A stretch of 64,000 bases of DNA from Marinibaculum sp040216765 (lineage in GTDB: Bacteria; Pseudomonadota; Alphaproteobacteria; Ferrovibrionales; Ferrovibrionaceae), in NCBI GenBank assembly GCA_040216765.1, contig JAVJON010000016.1, positions 1-64,000 of the forward strand, given 5' to 3'. Below are positions 1 to 8,288 of this stretch, piece after piece. Below the pieces are notes generated by a model, which was not told where the DNA came from, ran no database searches, and was given only the letters and a program-made list of their open reading frames with translations. The stretch's first letter is position 1. Every line of letters starts with the position of its first letter. The position numbers were made by a program, and so were the translations under genes.

Positions 1-1
1 C

Positions 2-841
2 GGCGCGGCGATCCAGGCGGCGGTCCTGCAGGGCGACGTCAAGGACGTGCTGCTGCTGGACGTGACGCCGCTGTCCCTGGGCATCGAGACCCTGGGCGGC
101 GTCTTCACCCGGCTGATCGACCGCAACACCACGATCCCGACGAAGAAGAGCCAGGTCTTCTCGACCGCCGAGGACAGCCAGAGCGCGGTGACCATCCGCG
201 TGTTCCAGGGCGAGCGCGAGATGGCGGCCGACAACAAGATGCTGGGCCAGTTCGACCTGGTCGGCATCCCCTCCGCACCGCGCGGGGTGCCGCAGATCGA
301 GGTGACCTTCGACATCGACGCCAACGGCATCGTGCAGGTCTCGGCCAAGGACAAGGGCACCGGCAAGGAGCAGCAGATCCGCATCCAGGCCTCCGGCGGC
401 CTGTCCGATTCCGACATCGACAAGATGGTGAAGGATGCGGAATCCCACGCCGAGGACGACAAGAAGCGGCGTGACCTGGTCGAGGCCCGCAACCAGGCGG
501 AAGCGGTGATCCACACCACCGAGCGCAGCATCGGCGAGCTTGGCGACAAGCTTGCCGCGGCGGACAAGTCGGCGGCGGAATCGGCCATCGCCGAACTGAA
601 GACCGCGCTCGAGGGCGAGGATGCGGACGCCATCCGCAGCAAGACCGAAGCCGTGGCACAGGCCTCGATGAAGATCGGCGAAGCCGTCTACAAGCAGAGC
701 CAGGACGGCGGCGGAGACGGCCAGGATGGCGCCGCCCCGGGTGGCGAGGCCGGCGGCGGCGAGAGCGGCAGCGGCGACGACTCGATCGTCGATGCCGATT
801 TCGAGGAAGTCGACGACGACAAGAAGAGCAAGTCCGCCTGA
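2..841 (+). CDS. dnaK: Chaperone DnaK (Hsp70), C-terminal part; start lies outside the window
   Basis: This is the last roughly 279 codons of the Hsp70 chaperone DnaK, a cytoplasmic ATP-driven protein-folding machine that works with DnaJ and GrpE. The frame is open from the first bases (GAAIQAAVLQGDVKD), so the ATPase domain lies to the left. Visible are the interdomain linker region DVLLLDVTPLSLGIET, the beta-sandwich peptide-binding domain, the helical lid, and a Gly-rich then acidic tail ending EEVDDDKKSKSA, which is usual for the family. A terminator follows, then dnaJ, the classical pair. Promoter and any heat-shock control are outside the window. Identification is secure. Confidence 0.97.
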   Translation, partial: GAAIQAAVLQGDVKDVLLLDVTPLSLGIETLGGVFTRLIDRNTTIPTKKSQVFSTAEDSQSAVTIRVFQGEREMAADNKMLGQFDLVGIPSAPRGVPQIEVTFDIDANGIVQVSAKDKGTGKEQQIRIQASGGLSDSDIDKMVKDAESHAEDDKKRRDLVEARNQAEAVIHTTERSIGELGDKLAAADKSAAESAIAELKTALEGEDADAIRSKTEAVAQASMKIGEAVYKQSQDGGGDGQDGAAPGGEAGGGESGSGDDSIVDADFEEVDDDKKSKSA

Positions 842-871
842 GCATAAGGCTCCGGCAGCACGGCACGGAAC

Positions 872-909
872 CGCCGGCACCCCTGCAGATCGGGGGGTGC
901 CGGCGTTTT
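872..909 (+). terminator. Rho-independent terminator after dnaK
   Basis: A 12-base inverted repeat (CGCCGGCACCCC at 872-883, GGGGTGCCGGCG at 894-905) is followed at once by TTTT. It lies 31 bases after the dnaK stop, so dnaK transcripts probably end or are attenuated here and dnaJ may have its own promoter in the remaining 130 bases. Confidence 0.8.
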
Positions 910-1041
910 GCCGGCCCGCAACCTGCCGGCCGCGGTTCCCTGCCGGGCATATCATGTTATGCATGGTGGGACGGCACGGCCTAGACTGCGGCAGGGCCGG
1001 CCGGCCAATCCCGGAAATTCAAGGTCGATCGAGGGAGCCGT

Positions 1042-2193
1042 ATGGCGAAATCGGACTATTACGAGGTCCTGGGCGTCAGCCGGAATGCCAGTCCGGAAGA
1101 ACTCAAGAAGGCCTACCGCAAGGCTGCGCTGAAGTTCCACCCGGACCGGAACCCGGGAGACAAGGAGGCAGAAGCCCGCTTTCGGGAAGTCAGCGAAGCC
1201 TATGAGATCCTGAAGGACGACAAGAAGCGCGCCGCCTACGACCAGTTCGGCCATGCCGCGTTCGAGGGCGGCGGCCCTGGCGGCGGTCCGGGTGCGGCAA
1301 ATTTCGACTTCAATTTCGGCGGCTCCTTCGCCGATGTCTTCGACGACCTGTTCGGCGAGATCATGGGCGCCCGCCGCGGCGGGGCCGGCCGCGGCGGCGT
1401 GGCCCGCGGCGCCGACCTGCGGTTCAACCTGCAGATCACCCTGGAAGAGGCCTTCAACGGCAAGGGCGCCACGATCCGCGTGCCCACCTCCGTGTCCTGC
1501 GACATCTGCAGCGGCACCGGCGCGGCCAGCGGCGCACAGCCGGTCAATTGTTCGACCTGCGCCGGCCGCGGCAAGGTGCGCGCGCAGCAGGGCTTCTTCA
1601 CCATCGAGCGGACCTGCCCGTCCTGCCAGGGTGTCGGCCGGATCATCGAGGATCCCTGCGGCGCCTGCGCCGGCTCCGGCCGGGTGCAGCGCGAGAAGCA
1701 GCTGTCGGTCAACATCCCGGCCGGGGTCGAGGACGGCACCCGGGTGCGGCTGGCGGGTGAGGGCGAGGCCGGCGTGCGCGGCGGTCCCGCGGGCGACCTC
1801 TACATCTTCCTGTCGCTGGCGCCGCACCGGATGTTCCAGCGCGACGGTGCCGACCTGCATTGTGCGGTGCCCCTGCCGATGGTGACCGCCGTGCTGGGCG
1901 GCCAGATCGAGGTGCCGACGATCGACGGCAGCCGCGCCAGGATCAGCATTCCGGAGGGCACCCAGCCGGGCCGCCAGTTCCGCATGCGCGGCAAGGGCAT
2001 GCCGGTGCTGCAGGGCAACAGCCGCGGCGACATGTTCATCCGGGCCGCCGTGGAGCTGCCGCAGAACCTGAGCAAACGCCAGAAGGAACTGCTGCAGGAA
2101 TTCGCCGCCGCCGGCACCGACGAGGCGAACCATCCGGAAAGCCACGGCTTTTTCGCCCGCGTGAAGGAATTGTGGGACGACCTGACCGACTGA
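1042..2193 (+). CDS. dnaJ: Molecular chaperone DnaJ (Hsp40)
   Basis: Type I Hsp40 co-chaperone of 383 residues, normal length. It delivers unfolded clients to DnaK and stimulates its ATPase. The J domain occupies about residues 1-70 with the essential HPD (KFHPDRNPGD). A Gly/Phe-rich linker follows, then the zinc domain with four Cys repeats (CDICSGTG, CSTCAGRG, CPSCQGVG, CGACAGSG, about residues 153-213), and the two C-terminal client-binding domains. The start has a GA-rich ribosome site (GAGGGAG) about ten bases upstream. It follows dnaK and precedes dapB by 43 bases, the common alphaproteobacterial order. Confidence 0.98.
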   Translation: MAKSDYYEVLGVSRNASPEELKKAYRKAALKFHPDRNPGDKEAEARFREVSEAYEILKDDKKRAAYDQFGHAAFEGGGPGGGPGAANFDFNFGGSFADVFDDLFGEIMGARRGGAGRGGVARGADLRFNLQITLEEAFNGKGATIRVPTSVSCDICSGTGAASGAQPVNCSTCAGRGKVRAQQGFFTIERTCPSCQGVGRIIEDPCGACAGSGRVQREKQLSVNIPAGVEDGTRVRLAGEGEAGVRGGPAGDLYIFLSLAPHRMFQRDGADLHCAVPLPMVTAVLGGQIEVPTIDGSRARISIPEGTQPGRQFRMRGKGMPVLQGNSRGDMFIRAAVELPQNLSKRQKELLQEFAAAGTDEANHPESHGFFARVKELWDDLTD

Positions 2194-2236
2194 TCGGGTC
2201 GCCGCCGACACGGCAGGTTTCATGGGGGGACGGGAC

Positions 2237-3055
2237 ATGGGCAAGCCGCTTCAGGTGGCGCTGGTGGGCGCGGCGGGCCGCATGGGCCAGGCATTGACCC
2301 GGATCATCCGGGATACGCCCGGCGCCATGCTGTTCGGCGGGCTGGAGCGATCGGATTCCCCGCATGTCGGCCAGGACATGGGCGAGCTTGCCGGCATCGG
2401 CCCGCTCGGCATCCGCATCGAGGCGGATGCCGAGGCCCTGTTCGCCGGTGCCGATGCGGTGATCGATTTCTCGACCCCGGCGCTGACCATCCCGTCGGCC
2501 GGGCGCGCGGCCCGGCACGGCACGGCCTATATCGTCGGCACCTCCGGCATCGGGCCCGACGATATCGCCGCGTTGCGGGACGCCGGCCGGCAGACGGTCG
2601 TGGTGCAGGGCTACAACATGTCGCTCGGCGTCAACCTGGTGGCCGCCCTGGTGCGCCAGGTGGCCGCGACCCTGGGGCCCGATTTCGATATCGAGATCAT
2701 GGAGATGCACCACCGCATGAAGGTGGATGCGCCCAGCGGCACCGCCGTGCTGTTCGGCGAGGCCGCCGCCGCGGGCCGCGAGGTGGCCCTGGGGGAGGTA
2801 CGCGACAGCGGCCGCGACGGGATCACCGGAAAGCGGGTGCCGGGCCATATCGGCTTTGCCGCGCTGCGCGGCGGCAATGTGGTCGGCGAGCATACGGTGC
2901 TGTTCGCCGGCGAGGACGAGCGGATCGAGCTGACCCACCGGGCGGGCAACCGCGACATTTTCGCGCGCGGCGCGCTGCGGGCCTGCCTCTGGGCCGCCGG
3001 CCAGTCGCCGGGCTTCTACACCATGGCCGACGTGCTGGGGCTCGACCCGCGATAG
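2237..3055 (+). CDS. dapB: 4-hydroxy-tetrahydrodipicolinate reductase
   Basis: Cytoplasmic NAD(P)H-dependent reductase of the diaminopimelate-lysine pathway, supplying lysine and peptidoglycan precursor. The N-terminal Rossmann motif is GAAGRMGQALTRII. The catalytic region is EMHHRMKVDAPSGTA, with the conserved His pair and Lys. The chosen ATG gives 272 residues, near the usual 265-275. An in-frame ATG 15 bases upstream (2222) is less likely because the purine run GGGGGGACGGGA lies between the two starts and serves the inner one. It lies just after dnaJ, and its last 40 bases overlap the end of the convergent DUF2244 gene. Confidence 0.97.
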   Translation: MGKPLQVALVGAAGRMGQALTRIIRDTPGAMLFGGLERSDSPHVGQDMGELAGIGPLGIRIEADAEALFAGADAVIDFSTPALTIPSAGRAARHGTAYIVGTSGIGPDDIAALRDAGRQTVVVQGYNMSLGVNLVAALVRQVAATLGPDFDIEIMEMHHRMKVDAPSGTAVLFGEAAAAGREVALGEVRDSGRDGITGKRVPGHIGFAALRGGNVVGEHTVLFAGEDERIELTHRAGNRDIFARGALRACLWAAGQSPGFYTMADVLGLDPR

Positions 3056-3651
3056 GCATCCGCAGCCCCCGCCGGGGCGCCGCCGGAGAGCCCGGCACGC
3101 CAGTCGCGCAGGGCGCCGCGCAGCGCCTGCGCGAAGTCCTGCTTCTCCTCCGGCGTCAGGAAGGCGCCGATCACCAGGGTGCCGCCATGGCTGCACAGGG
3201 CGAGCGGGCTGCGCGGCCCGGGCGGGTCGTCCAGGTCCACCCGCAGCCAGGTGGGCTCGAAGCGCCAGCTGCGTTCCCGCCCCCGCGGGTCGATATCGCG
3301 CACCAGCAGGTCGGTGGCGGACAACTGGACCGTCTGATAGGCCCGGCCGCTGCGATAGTTCAGGCGGAAGGCGAAGTAGACCAGAAGCACGTCCAGGCCG
3401 AAGAAGCCGAAGACCGGCCAGGCCCCCATGTACAGGAAGGCCAGGCCCGCCAGGAAGCTGATCCCCGCCAGGACGATCATGAAGATGACGAAGCCTGTGG
3501 GCGGCAGCGAGCGGTGCGGATGCAGGACCGCATCGAACCGCAGCGCGGCAGGCGCCGCCTGGCCGAAAACGGTCCCGGTGCCCGGCTCGCCCTGCATCGC
3601 AGGGTGATCGGGGCCGTCTTCGGGGGCGGCTTCGGGCTTTCCCGGGGTCAT
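3016..3651 (-). CDS. DUF2244 family membrane protein
   Basis: A 211-residue integral membrane protein of the DUF2244 family, function unknown. About 50 hydrophilic N-terminal residues precede two hydrophobic segments (about residues 52-72 and 75-95, GFVIFMIVLAGISFLAGLAF and the stretch after it). A soluble C-terminal part follows with the family pattern RSGRAYQTVQLSATDLLV. In related genomes such genes often sit near cytochrome oxidase genes or next to nth, and here nth is divergent 121 bases away. The stop lies 40 bases inside dapB on the opposite strand, so the two transcripts overlap at their 3' ends. Confidence 0.85.
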   Translation of the reverse strand: MTPGKPEAAPEDGPDHPAMQGEPGTGTVFGQAAPAALRFDAVLHPHRSLPPTGFVIFMIVLAGISFLAGLAFLYMGAWPVFGFFGLDVLLVYFAFRLNYRSGRAYQTVQLSATDLLVRDIDPRGRERSWRFEPTWLRVDLDDPPGPRSPLALCSHGGTLVIGAFLTPEEKQDFAQALRGALRDWRAGLSGGAPAGAADAYRGSSPSTSAMV

Positions 3652-3772
3652 CCCGCTAGAATAGGCAGCCGGGGACCCGGCGACAAACCCGCTGCGTCAA
3701 TTCGCTGCGCCCCGCCCGGACTCCGCCCACCATTGCCCCGACCCCCAAAGCCGCCGCCGACAGGACCGACCG

Positions 3773-4540
3773 ATGACGCCCCAGGACGTGGAAACCTTTT
3801 TCGCCCGCTTCGCCGCAGCCAGCCCGGCCCCCGAGGGCGAGCTGAACTACAGCAATCCGTTCACCCTGCTGGTGGCTGTCGTATTGTCCGCCCAGGCCAC
3901 CGATACCGGCGTCAACAAGGCCACGAAGGGGCTGTTCGAAGCCGCCGACACGCCGGAGCGGATGCTGGCGCTGGGCGAGGCCGGGGTGCGGCACCACATC
4001 AGGACCATCGGCCTGTTCAACACCAAGGCGAAGAACGTGATCGGCCTGTCGCAGGCCCTGCTGGAGCGGCATGGCGGCCAGGTGCCGCGGGACCGGGCGG
4101 CGCTGGAGGCGCTGCCGGGGGTCGGCCGGAAGACCGCGAATGTCGTGCTGAACATCGCCTTCGGCGAACCGACGATCGCCGTGGACACCCATATCTTCCG
4201 GGTCGGCAACCGCACCGGCCTGGCCCCGGGCCGCACCCCGCTGGCGGTGGAGCTGGCGCTGGAAGCGGCGGTGCCGCCGCACTACAGGCTGCATGCCCAT
4301 CACTGGCTGATCCTGCATGGCCGCTATACCTGCAAGGCCAGGCGCCCGGATTGCCCGCGCTGCCCGGTCGCCGACCTCTGCGCCTATCCGGACAAGACCG
4401 GCCAGGTGGCGACGGCGGCAAAACCGCCGAAGCCCCCGCAGCCGGCCGGGCGGCGGGCAGGCGCAAATTCGGCAAAGGGAACGGGCGCCAGAAGGCCGGC
4501 CGGCCGGGCAGGGGCCCGGAAACGGTCGGACAGCGCGTGA
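3773..4540 (+). CDS. nth: Endonuclease III (DNA glycosylase/AP lyase)
   Basis: Base-excision repair enzyme that removes oxidised pyrimidines and nicks abasic sites. The helix-hairpin-helix is LPGVGRKTANVV with the catalytic Lys; the catalytic Asp is in TIAVDTHIFRVGNRTGL. A 4Fe-4S cluster is formed by C187-x6-C194-x2-C197-x5-C203 (CKARRPDCPRCPVADLC). At 255 residues it is about 45 longer than the E. coli enzyme, owing to a basic Pro/Lys/Arg/Gly-rich tail after the cluster that looks disordered and may add DNA contacts (inference). It is a single gene facing a convergent lipoprotein gene. Confidence 0.97.
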   Translation: MTPQDVETFFARFAAASPAPEGELNYSNPFTLLVAVVLSAQATDTGVNKATKGLFEAADTPERMLALGEAGVRHHIRTIGLFNTKAKNVIGLSQALLERHGGQVPRDRAALEALPGVGRKTANVVLNIAFGEPTIAVDTHIFRVGNRTGLAPGRTPLAVELALEAAVPPHYRLHAHHWLILHGRYTCKARRPDCPRCPVADLCAYPDKTGQVATAAKPPKPPQPAGRRAGANSAKGTGARRPAGRAGARKRSDSA

Positions 4541-4559
4541 CGCGCGGCGCGGCGGACGC

Positions 4560-5012
4560 TCAGACCGTGCCGCGGTCGCCGATCTGCTGCAGGCAGGCGC
4601 TGCCGCCTTCCGCAGCCTCCGGCGGCAGCACCTCGACATGGCGGACCAGGGCCGGCCCGCCGGTATCGGCTTCCGCCGGATAGAGGAAGAACAGGGCGAC
4701 GCAATGCGCCGCGCTGTAGCGCCAGACCTCGGCCGGCGGTTCCGCGAATGTCAGCATCGGCGGGCCGAAGCGGCCCTGCAGGTCGGACCCGGACAAGCCG
4801 ACCAGATCGGCGCCGCGCAATGTGGTGACCTGCGGCCGTCCGGCGGGCCCGGCCTGCATCCCGGTGCCGGCGGGCTGCTGGGCGCCGGGCGCCCCGCAGG
4901 CGGCCAGCGCAAGCAGGCCCAGTCCCAGCACCGTGCGACCCAGCAGCGCCCGGATCAGCAGCGTCGGGGCCGGCCCGGAGCGGCTTCGATCGATATGCCG
5001 GCCTGCGGTCAT
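4560..5012 (-). CDS. Small putative lipoprotein
   Basis: A 150-residue protein with a lipoprotein signal: Arg-rich N terminus, hydrophobic core (TVLGLGLLALAAC) and lipobox Cys at about residue 39. It should be exported and lipid-anchored. The mature part begins with a Gly/Pro/Gln linker, then a compact domain with LVGLSGSDLQGRFGPPMLTF. That pattern resembles small lipoproteins of the SmpA/OmlA type, where a LxxxFGxP segment is common, but the match is too weak to name. Its start overlaps the end of the bactofilin gene by four bases (ATGA), so the two are probably co-translated and may act together at the envelope. No enzymatic residues were recognised. Confidence 0.75.
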   Translation of the reverse strand: MTAGRHIDRSRSGPAPTLLIRALLGRTVLGLGLLALAACGAPGAQQPAGTGMQAGPAGRPQVTTLRGADLVGLSGSDLQGRFGPPMLTFAEPPAEVWRYSAAHCVALFFLYPAEADTGGPALVRHVEVLPPEAAEGGSACLQQIGDRGTV

Positions 5013-5794
5013 TCCGCGCCGGCGGCGACGCCGACCGGCTCCGGCTTTTCCTCCTCATGGACCTCTGGCTGCAGTTTCGGCGCCGGTGCCGCCACCGGGG
5101 CCGGGCGCTCCACCCGCGCCGGTGGCGCGGCCGGGGCCTTGTCGATGGTGCCGGAGACTTCGCCGCCGCACTCGATCTCGATCTGGCCGTAGCGTACCTC
5201 GCCGACCACCCGGCCGGTCGCGCAGATCAGGAGCCGGCCCTGCACCGTCAGCTTGCCTTCGAACAGGCCGCGGATCTCGGCATCCTGGATCTCGGCTGCG
5301 CCCTTGAAGATGCCGCCATCGGCGATCTCGATGAACTGGCAGCCCGCCAGGGAGGCTTCGACCTTGCCTTCGACGATCAACCTGTCGCAGGAGCTGATCT
5401 CGCCGTTCAGGCTGATCTCCTTGCCGACGATGAGGGTCTTCGGATCGGTCCCCGTGCGGCTGCCGCCATGCATGCCGCCATGGCCGCCCCCGTGGCTTCC
5501 GCTGTCATGCGACGACGGCCGCATGCCCGGGATCTCCGAGACCGGACGCTTTGGAAGTTCGGGCCGGAAGCCCGACGTCTGATTGTCTGAACGTGCCATC
5601 GCTTCACCTTGCATCCTGCTGGGCGCTGTCTGCCGGCCCTTGGCCCCGGGCTCGGCATCGCGCGTGGCCCGGGCGCCCCGGCCCGGGGTTTCCTCTGAAA
5701 GCTGAAGATCCGCCAGATCCGGCGCCGGGCGCGCGGCATTGCCGCCGCCGGCCGTCTGGTCCTCGCTTCCCTTCTTTCGGCCGAACAAGCTCAT
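5009..5794 (-). CDS. Bactofilin (polymer-forming cytoskeletal protein)
   Basis: A 261-residue bactofilin. The family forms nucleotide-free filaments from a right-handed beta helix and localises envelope enzymes, often peptidoglycan-related. The core spans about residues 118-220, beginning TLIVGKEISLNGEISSCDRL, with repeated short beta-strand units. It is flanked by a long disordered N-terminal part with a His/Gly-rich stretch (residues 97-113) and a Pro/Ala-rich C-terminal tail. The start has an excellent ribosome site (GGAGGTGA). A second start at about 5599 also has one (AAGGTGAAG), so a shorter form is possible. The downstream lipoprotein overlaps it by four bases. Confidence 0.92.
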   Translation of the reverse strand: MSLFGRKKGSEDQTAGGGNAARPAPDLADLQLSEETPGRGARATRDAEPGAKGRQTAPSRMQGEAMARSDNQTSGFRPELPKRPVSEIPGMRPSSHDSGSHGGGHGGMHGGSRTGTDPKTLIVGKEISLNGEISSCDRLIVEGKVEASLAGCQFIEIADGGIFKGAAEIQDAEIRGLFEGKLTVQGRLLICATGRVVGEVRYGQIEIECGGEVSGTIDKAPAAPPARVERPAPVAAPAPKLQPEVHEEEKPEPVGVAAGAE

Positions 5795-5930
5795 GCGATC
5801 CTGTCACCTCCGGTTGGGCGCTACGCACCAGCGGCACGCGCAGCCTGGAAGCAGATGTCCGGTTTCGAGGCGCCTGCCCATCATCGTGGCCGCCGACCCG
5901 GCGGACCGGCGGCCGATGCCTCGCGTCCCG

Positions 5931-6620
5931 TCAGCGCGGGACACGGCCCTGGAGCCGCTTGAAGCAATGCACCATCGCGGCAGTGGCCACCAGGGGCCAG
6001 ACGATGTTCACGACCGGGATCGTCAGCATGAAGGTGATGAAGGCACCGATCAGCCACAACCGACCCTGGTTCGCTTTCCGCAATCGGCGGGCCGTTGCCT
6101 TGTCGACATGGCGCCACGCGACCAGTTCGAAATATTCGCGGCTCAGAAGATAGCCGTTCAAACCGTAAAACAGAACCAGGCTGAGCGGCGGAAACCAGAA
6201 GGTCAGCACATAGAGCGGGAGAATCAAGAGGTTAAGAAGGATGACAATCCCGGCGAATTTCAGCGACAGCCAGATCGACGGCCAGAGCGGCAGCTCGCGC
6301 CCGGGCGAATCGGCGGGGTAGTGCTTTCGCTCCACCGCTTCGGCGACATCGTCCAGGAAGATGCCCATGAACATCGTGACGATCGCCGGGAACAGGAAGG
6401 CCATCGCGACGACCACGCCAAGGCCGCTGCCGAACCCCACCACGACGTTCAGCCAGCTCCACCAGTCGGACTGGAACTCCGGGATCAGCGAGATCAGGTA
6501 CCAGGTCAGCGCCGCCACGGCGACGAACACCGCCAGGGTGAGGGCGAGGCCGCGCACCATGACGGAGCGGAAGGCCGGATCGCCGACCTGGTCCAGCGCG
6601 CGGGAATAGTCTTGCAGCAT
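5931..6620 (-). CDS. EI24/CysZ-like membrane protein
   Basis: A 229-residue multi-spanning protein of the EI24 domain family, which includes the sulfate transporter CysZ. Hydrophobic segments lie at about residues 25-48, 60-92, 122-160 and 190-215. The family-type segment AFLFPAIVTMFMGIFLDDVA is present, and VLFYGLNGYLLSREYFELVA matches the GYLLGREYFE-type signature of the alphaproteobacterial branch. Sulfate transport is not implied: no cys genes are nearby and this branch is uncharacterised. It sits alone between bactofilin and an amidase gene, all on the minus strand. Confidence 0.85.
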   Translation of the reverse strand: MLQDYSRALDQVGDPAFRSVMVRGLALTLAVFVAVAALTWYLISLIPEFQSDWWSWLNVVVGFGSGLGVVVAMAFLFPAIVTMFMGIFLDDVAEAVERKHYPADSPGRELPLWPSIWLSLKFAGIVILLNLLILPLYVLTFWFPPLSLVLFYGLNGYLLSREYFELVAWRHVDKATARRLRKANQGRLWLIGAFITFMLTIPVVNIVWPLVATAAMVHCFKRLQGRVPR

Positions 6621-6711
6621 GGCGGTGCCTCACGGTGCAGGGGACGGCCCTGTGTGGCCAGTCCCGGCCCCGCGGTCAAGATGCCGTCGCGCCGCGGCCG
6701 CCCCGCCTGCG

Positions 6712-8136
6712 TCAGCCCCGCGGGTCGATCGGGACCTGGCCGGACAGGCCGAGTTCCTGCTCCAGCGCGGCCGCGGCCTGCAGCAGCCGGGCCTCGCCGC
6801 CGACCGGCGCCATCATCTGCAGCCCGACCGGCAGGCCCGCGGCGGTGAAGCCCACCGGCAGCGACAGGGTCGGGCAGCCGGTCAGGGTGATCGCGAAGGT
6901 CAGCACCAGCCATTCGACATAGTTCTCGTCCGCGTCCCGGCCACGATAGGGCAGGAAGCGCAGCCGGTGCGGGAAGGGCGGGGCGATCACCGTCGGGCAG
7001 AGCAGCAGGTCGTGGTCGGCGAAGAACGAAGCGCAGGACCGGTACAGCTCGTCGCGGTCCCGCATCGCCAGCCCCAGATCCATCGCCCCGAGCGCCAGGC
7101 CGCGCTTCATCTCGACCTGGATCTCCGGCTTCATGCGCGCGATCTGGGCCGGGTCCAGGGCCGCGAAGGCGGTGACCCGGAACTGCGAGCGGAGCGCCAG
7201 GAAACAGGCTTCCGCGCGCGAGAAGTCGGGGCAGGAATCGTCGACCGCGGTGCCCAGCCCGGCCAGGCGGTCGGCCGCGGCGCGGCAGATCGCCGCCACT
7301 TCCGGGTCGGTATCGGCAATGCCCAGGTCGGTGCTGAAGCCGGCCCGTGCCGGCAGCGCCGGTGCCTGCGCCGCCGCCAGGAACGCCTCGGCCGGCGGCG
7401 GCAGCAGGAACGGGTCCGCCAGGGGCGGCGCGCCCGGCACCGGGACCGTCATCGCGTCGAGGAACAGCGCGACATCGGCGACGTTGCGCGCCATCGGCCC
7501 TTCCACCGCCAGGCTGTTCCACAGATGGCCGCGCCGCCCCATCGGCACGCGGCCGATGCTGGGCCGCAGGCCGACCACATTGCAGAAGCTCGCGGGGATC
7601 CGCAGGGAGCCGCCCAGGTCGGAGCCATGCGCCAGCCAGACCTGGCCGGCCGCCAGCGCCGCGGCGCCGCCGCCGGAGGAGCCGCCGCAGGTCTTGTCGC
7701 CGTCCCAGGGGTTCGTGGTGGTCCCGAACACGTCATTGAAGGTGTTGGCGCCGGCGCCGAATTCCGGGCTGTTCGACTTCGCCACCACCAGCGCGCCCAT
7801 CGCCTCGAGCCGTTCCACCACCGGGTCGCTGTCCGCAGGGACGTGGTCGGCGAACAGCGGCGAGCCATAGGTGGTGCGCACGCCGGCGACATCGGTCAGG
7901 TCCTTGATCGCCACCGGCAGCCCGTGCAGATAGCCGGGCGGTGCCGCGTCCCGCGGCAGCAGCCGCGCCGCGGCCTTGCGCGCCCGGTCGAAGCACAGGG
8001 TCGGCAGGGCGTTCACGGCACCGTCGCTCTGGGCAATCCGCGCCTCGGCCGCATCCAGCAGGTCGGCCGGCGCAATCTCGCCGCGTCGCAGCGCTTCGCG
8101 TGCGGCACAGGCGGTCATCTTCACGAGCTCGTTCAT
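6712..8136 (-). CDS. Amidase (amidase signature family)
   Basis: A 474-residue hydrolase of the amidase signature family with the Ser-cisSer-Lys triad: Lys in LPVAIKDLTDVAGVRT, cis-Ser in GGSSGGGAAALAAG, nucleophile Ser in SDLGGSLRIPA. It cleaves amide bonds; the substrate cannot be read from sequence. It is not GatA by context, since no gatC or gatB is adjacent, and the C-terminal part (FPHRLRFLPYRGRDADENYV) fits the broad aryl/aliphatic amidase group. The ATG at 8136 (MNELVKMTA) is preferred over one 39 bases upstream because the extension is not family-like. A second amidase, quite different, lies at 57.3 kb. Confidence 0.9.
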   Translation of the reverse strand: MNELVKMTACAAREALRRGEIAPADLLDAAEARIAQSDGAVNALPTLCFDRARKAAARLLPRDAAPPGYLHGLPVAIKDLTDVAGVRTTYGSPLFADHVPADSDPVVERLEAMGALVVAKSNSPEFGAGANTFNDVFGTTTNPWDGDKTCGGSSGGGAAALAAGQVWLAHGSDLGGSLRIPASFCNVVGLRPSIGRVPMGRRGHLWNSLAVEGPMARNVADVALFLDAMTVPVPGAPPLADPFLLPPPAEAFLAAAQAPALPARAGFSTDLGIADTDPEVAAICRAAADRLAGLGTAVDDSCPDFSRAEACFLALRSQFRVTAFAALDPAQIARMKPEIQVEMKRGLALGAMDLGLAMRDRDELYRSCASFFADHDLLLCPTVIAPPFPHRLRFLPYRGRDADENYVEWLVLTFAITLTGCPTLSLPVGFTAAGLPVGLQMMAPVGGEARLLQAAAALEQELGLSGQVPIDPRG

Positions 8137-8288
8137 GCCGGCATCCTGCGGCCGGCGCGGCGCGTCGTCCAGCATCCATGCGACACCGGCACAGCCGGCC
8201 GGCCGCTGCGGTTGCGGGGTCGTGACAGCCCCCTATACTCCGCGCCGCACCCACCCCCCACATTCGCCCCCCATTTCGCAAGGAAGAT

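Noticed and set aside
6712..8136. GatA (glutamyl-tRNA amidotransferase subunit A)
   Set aside because: Family resemblance is to general amidases; gatB and gatC are absent and C-terminal motifs of GatA are not seen.
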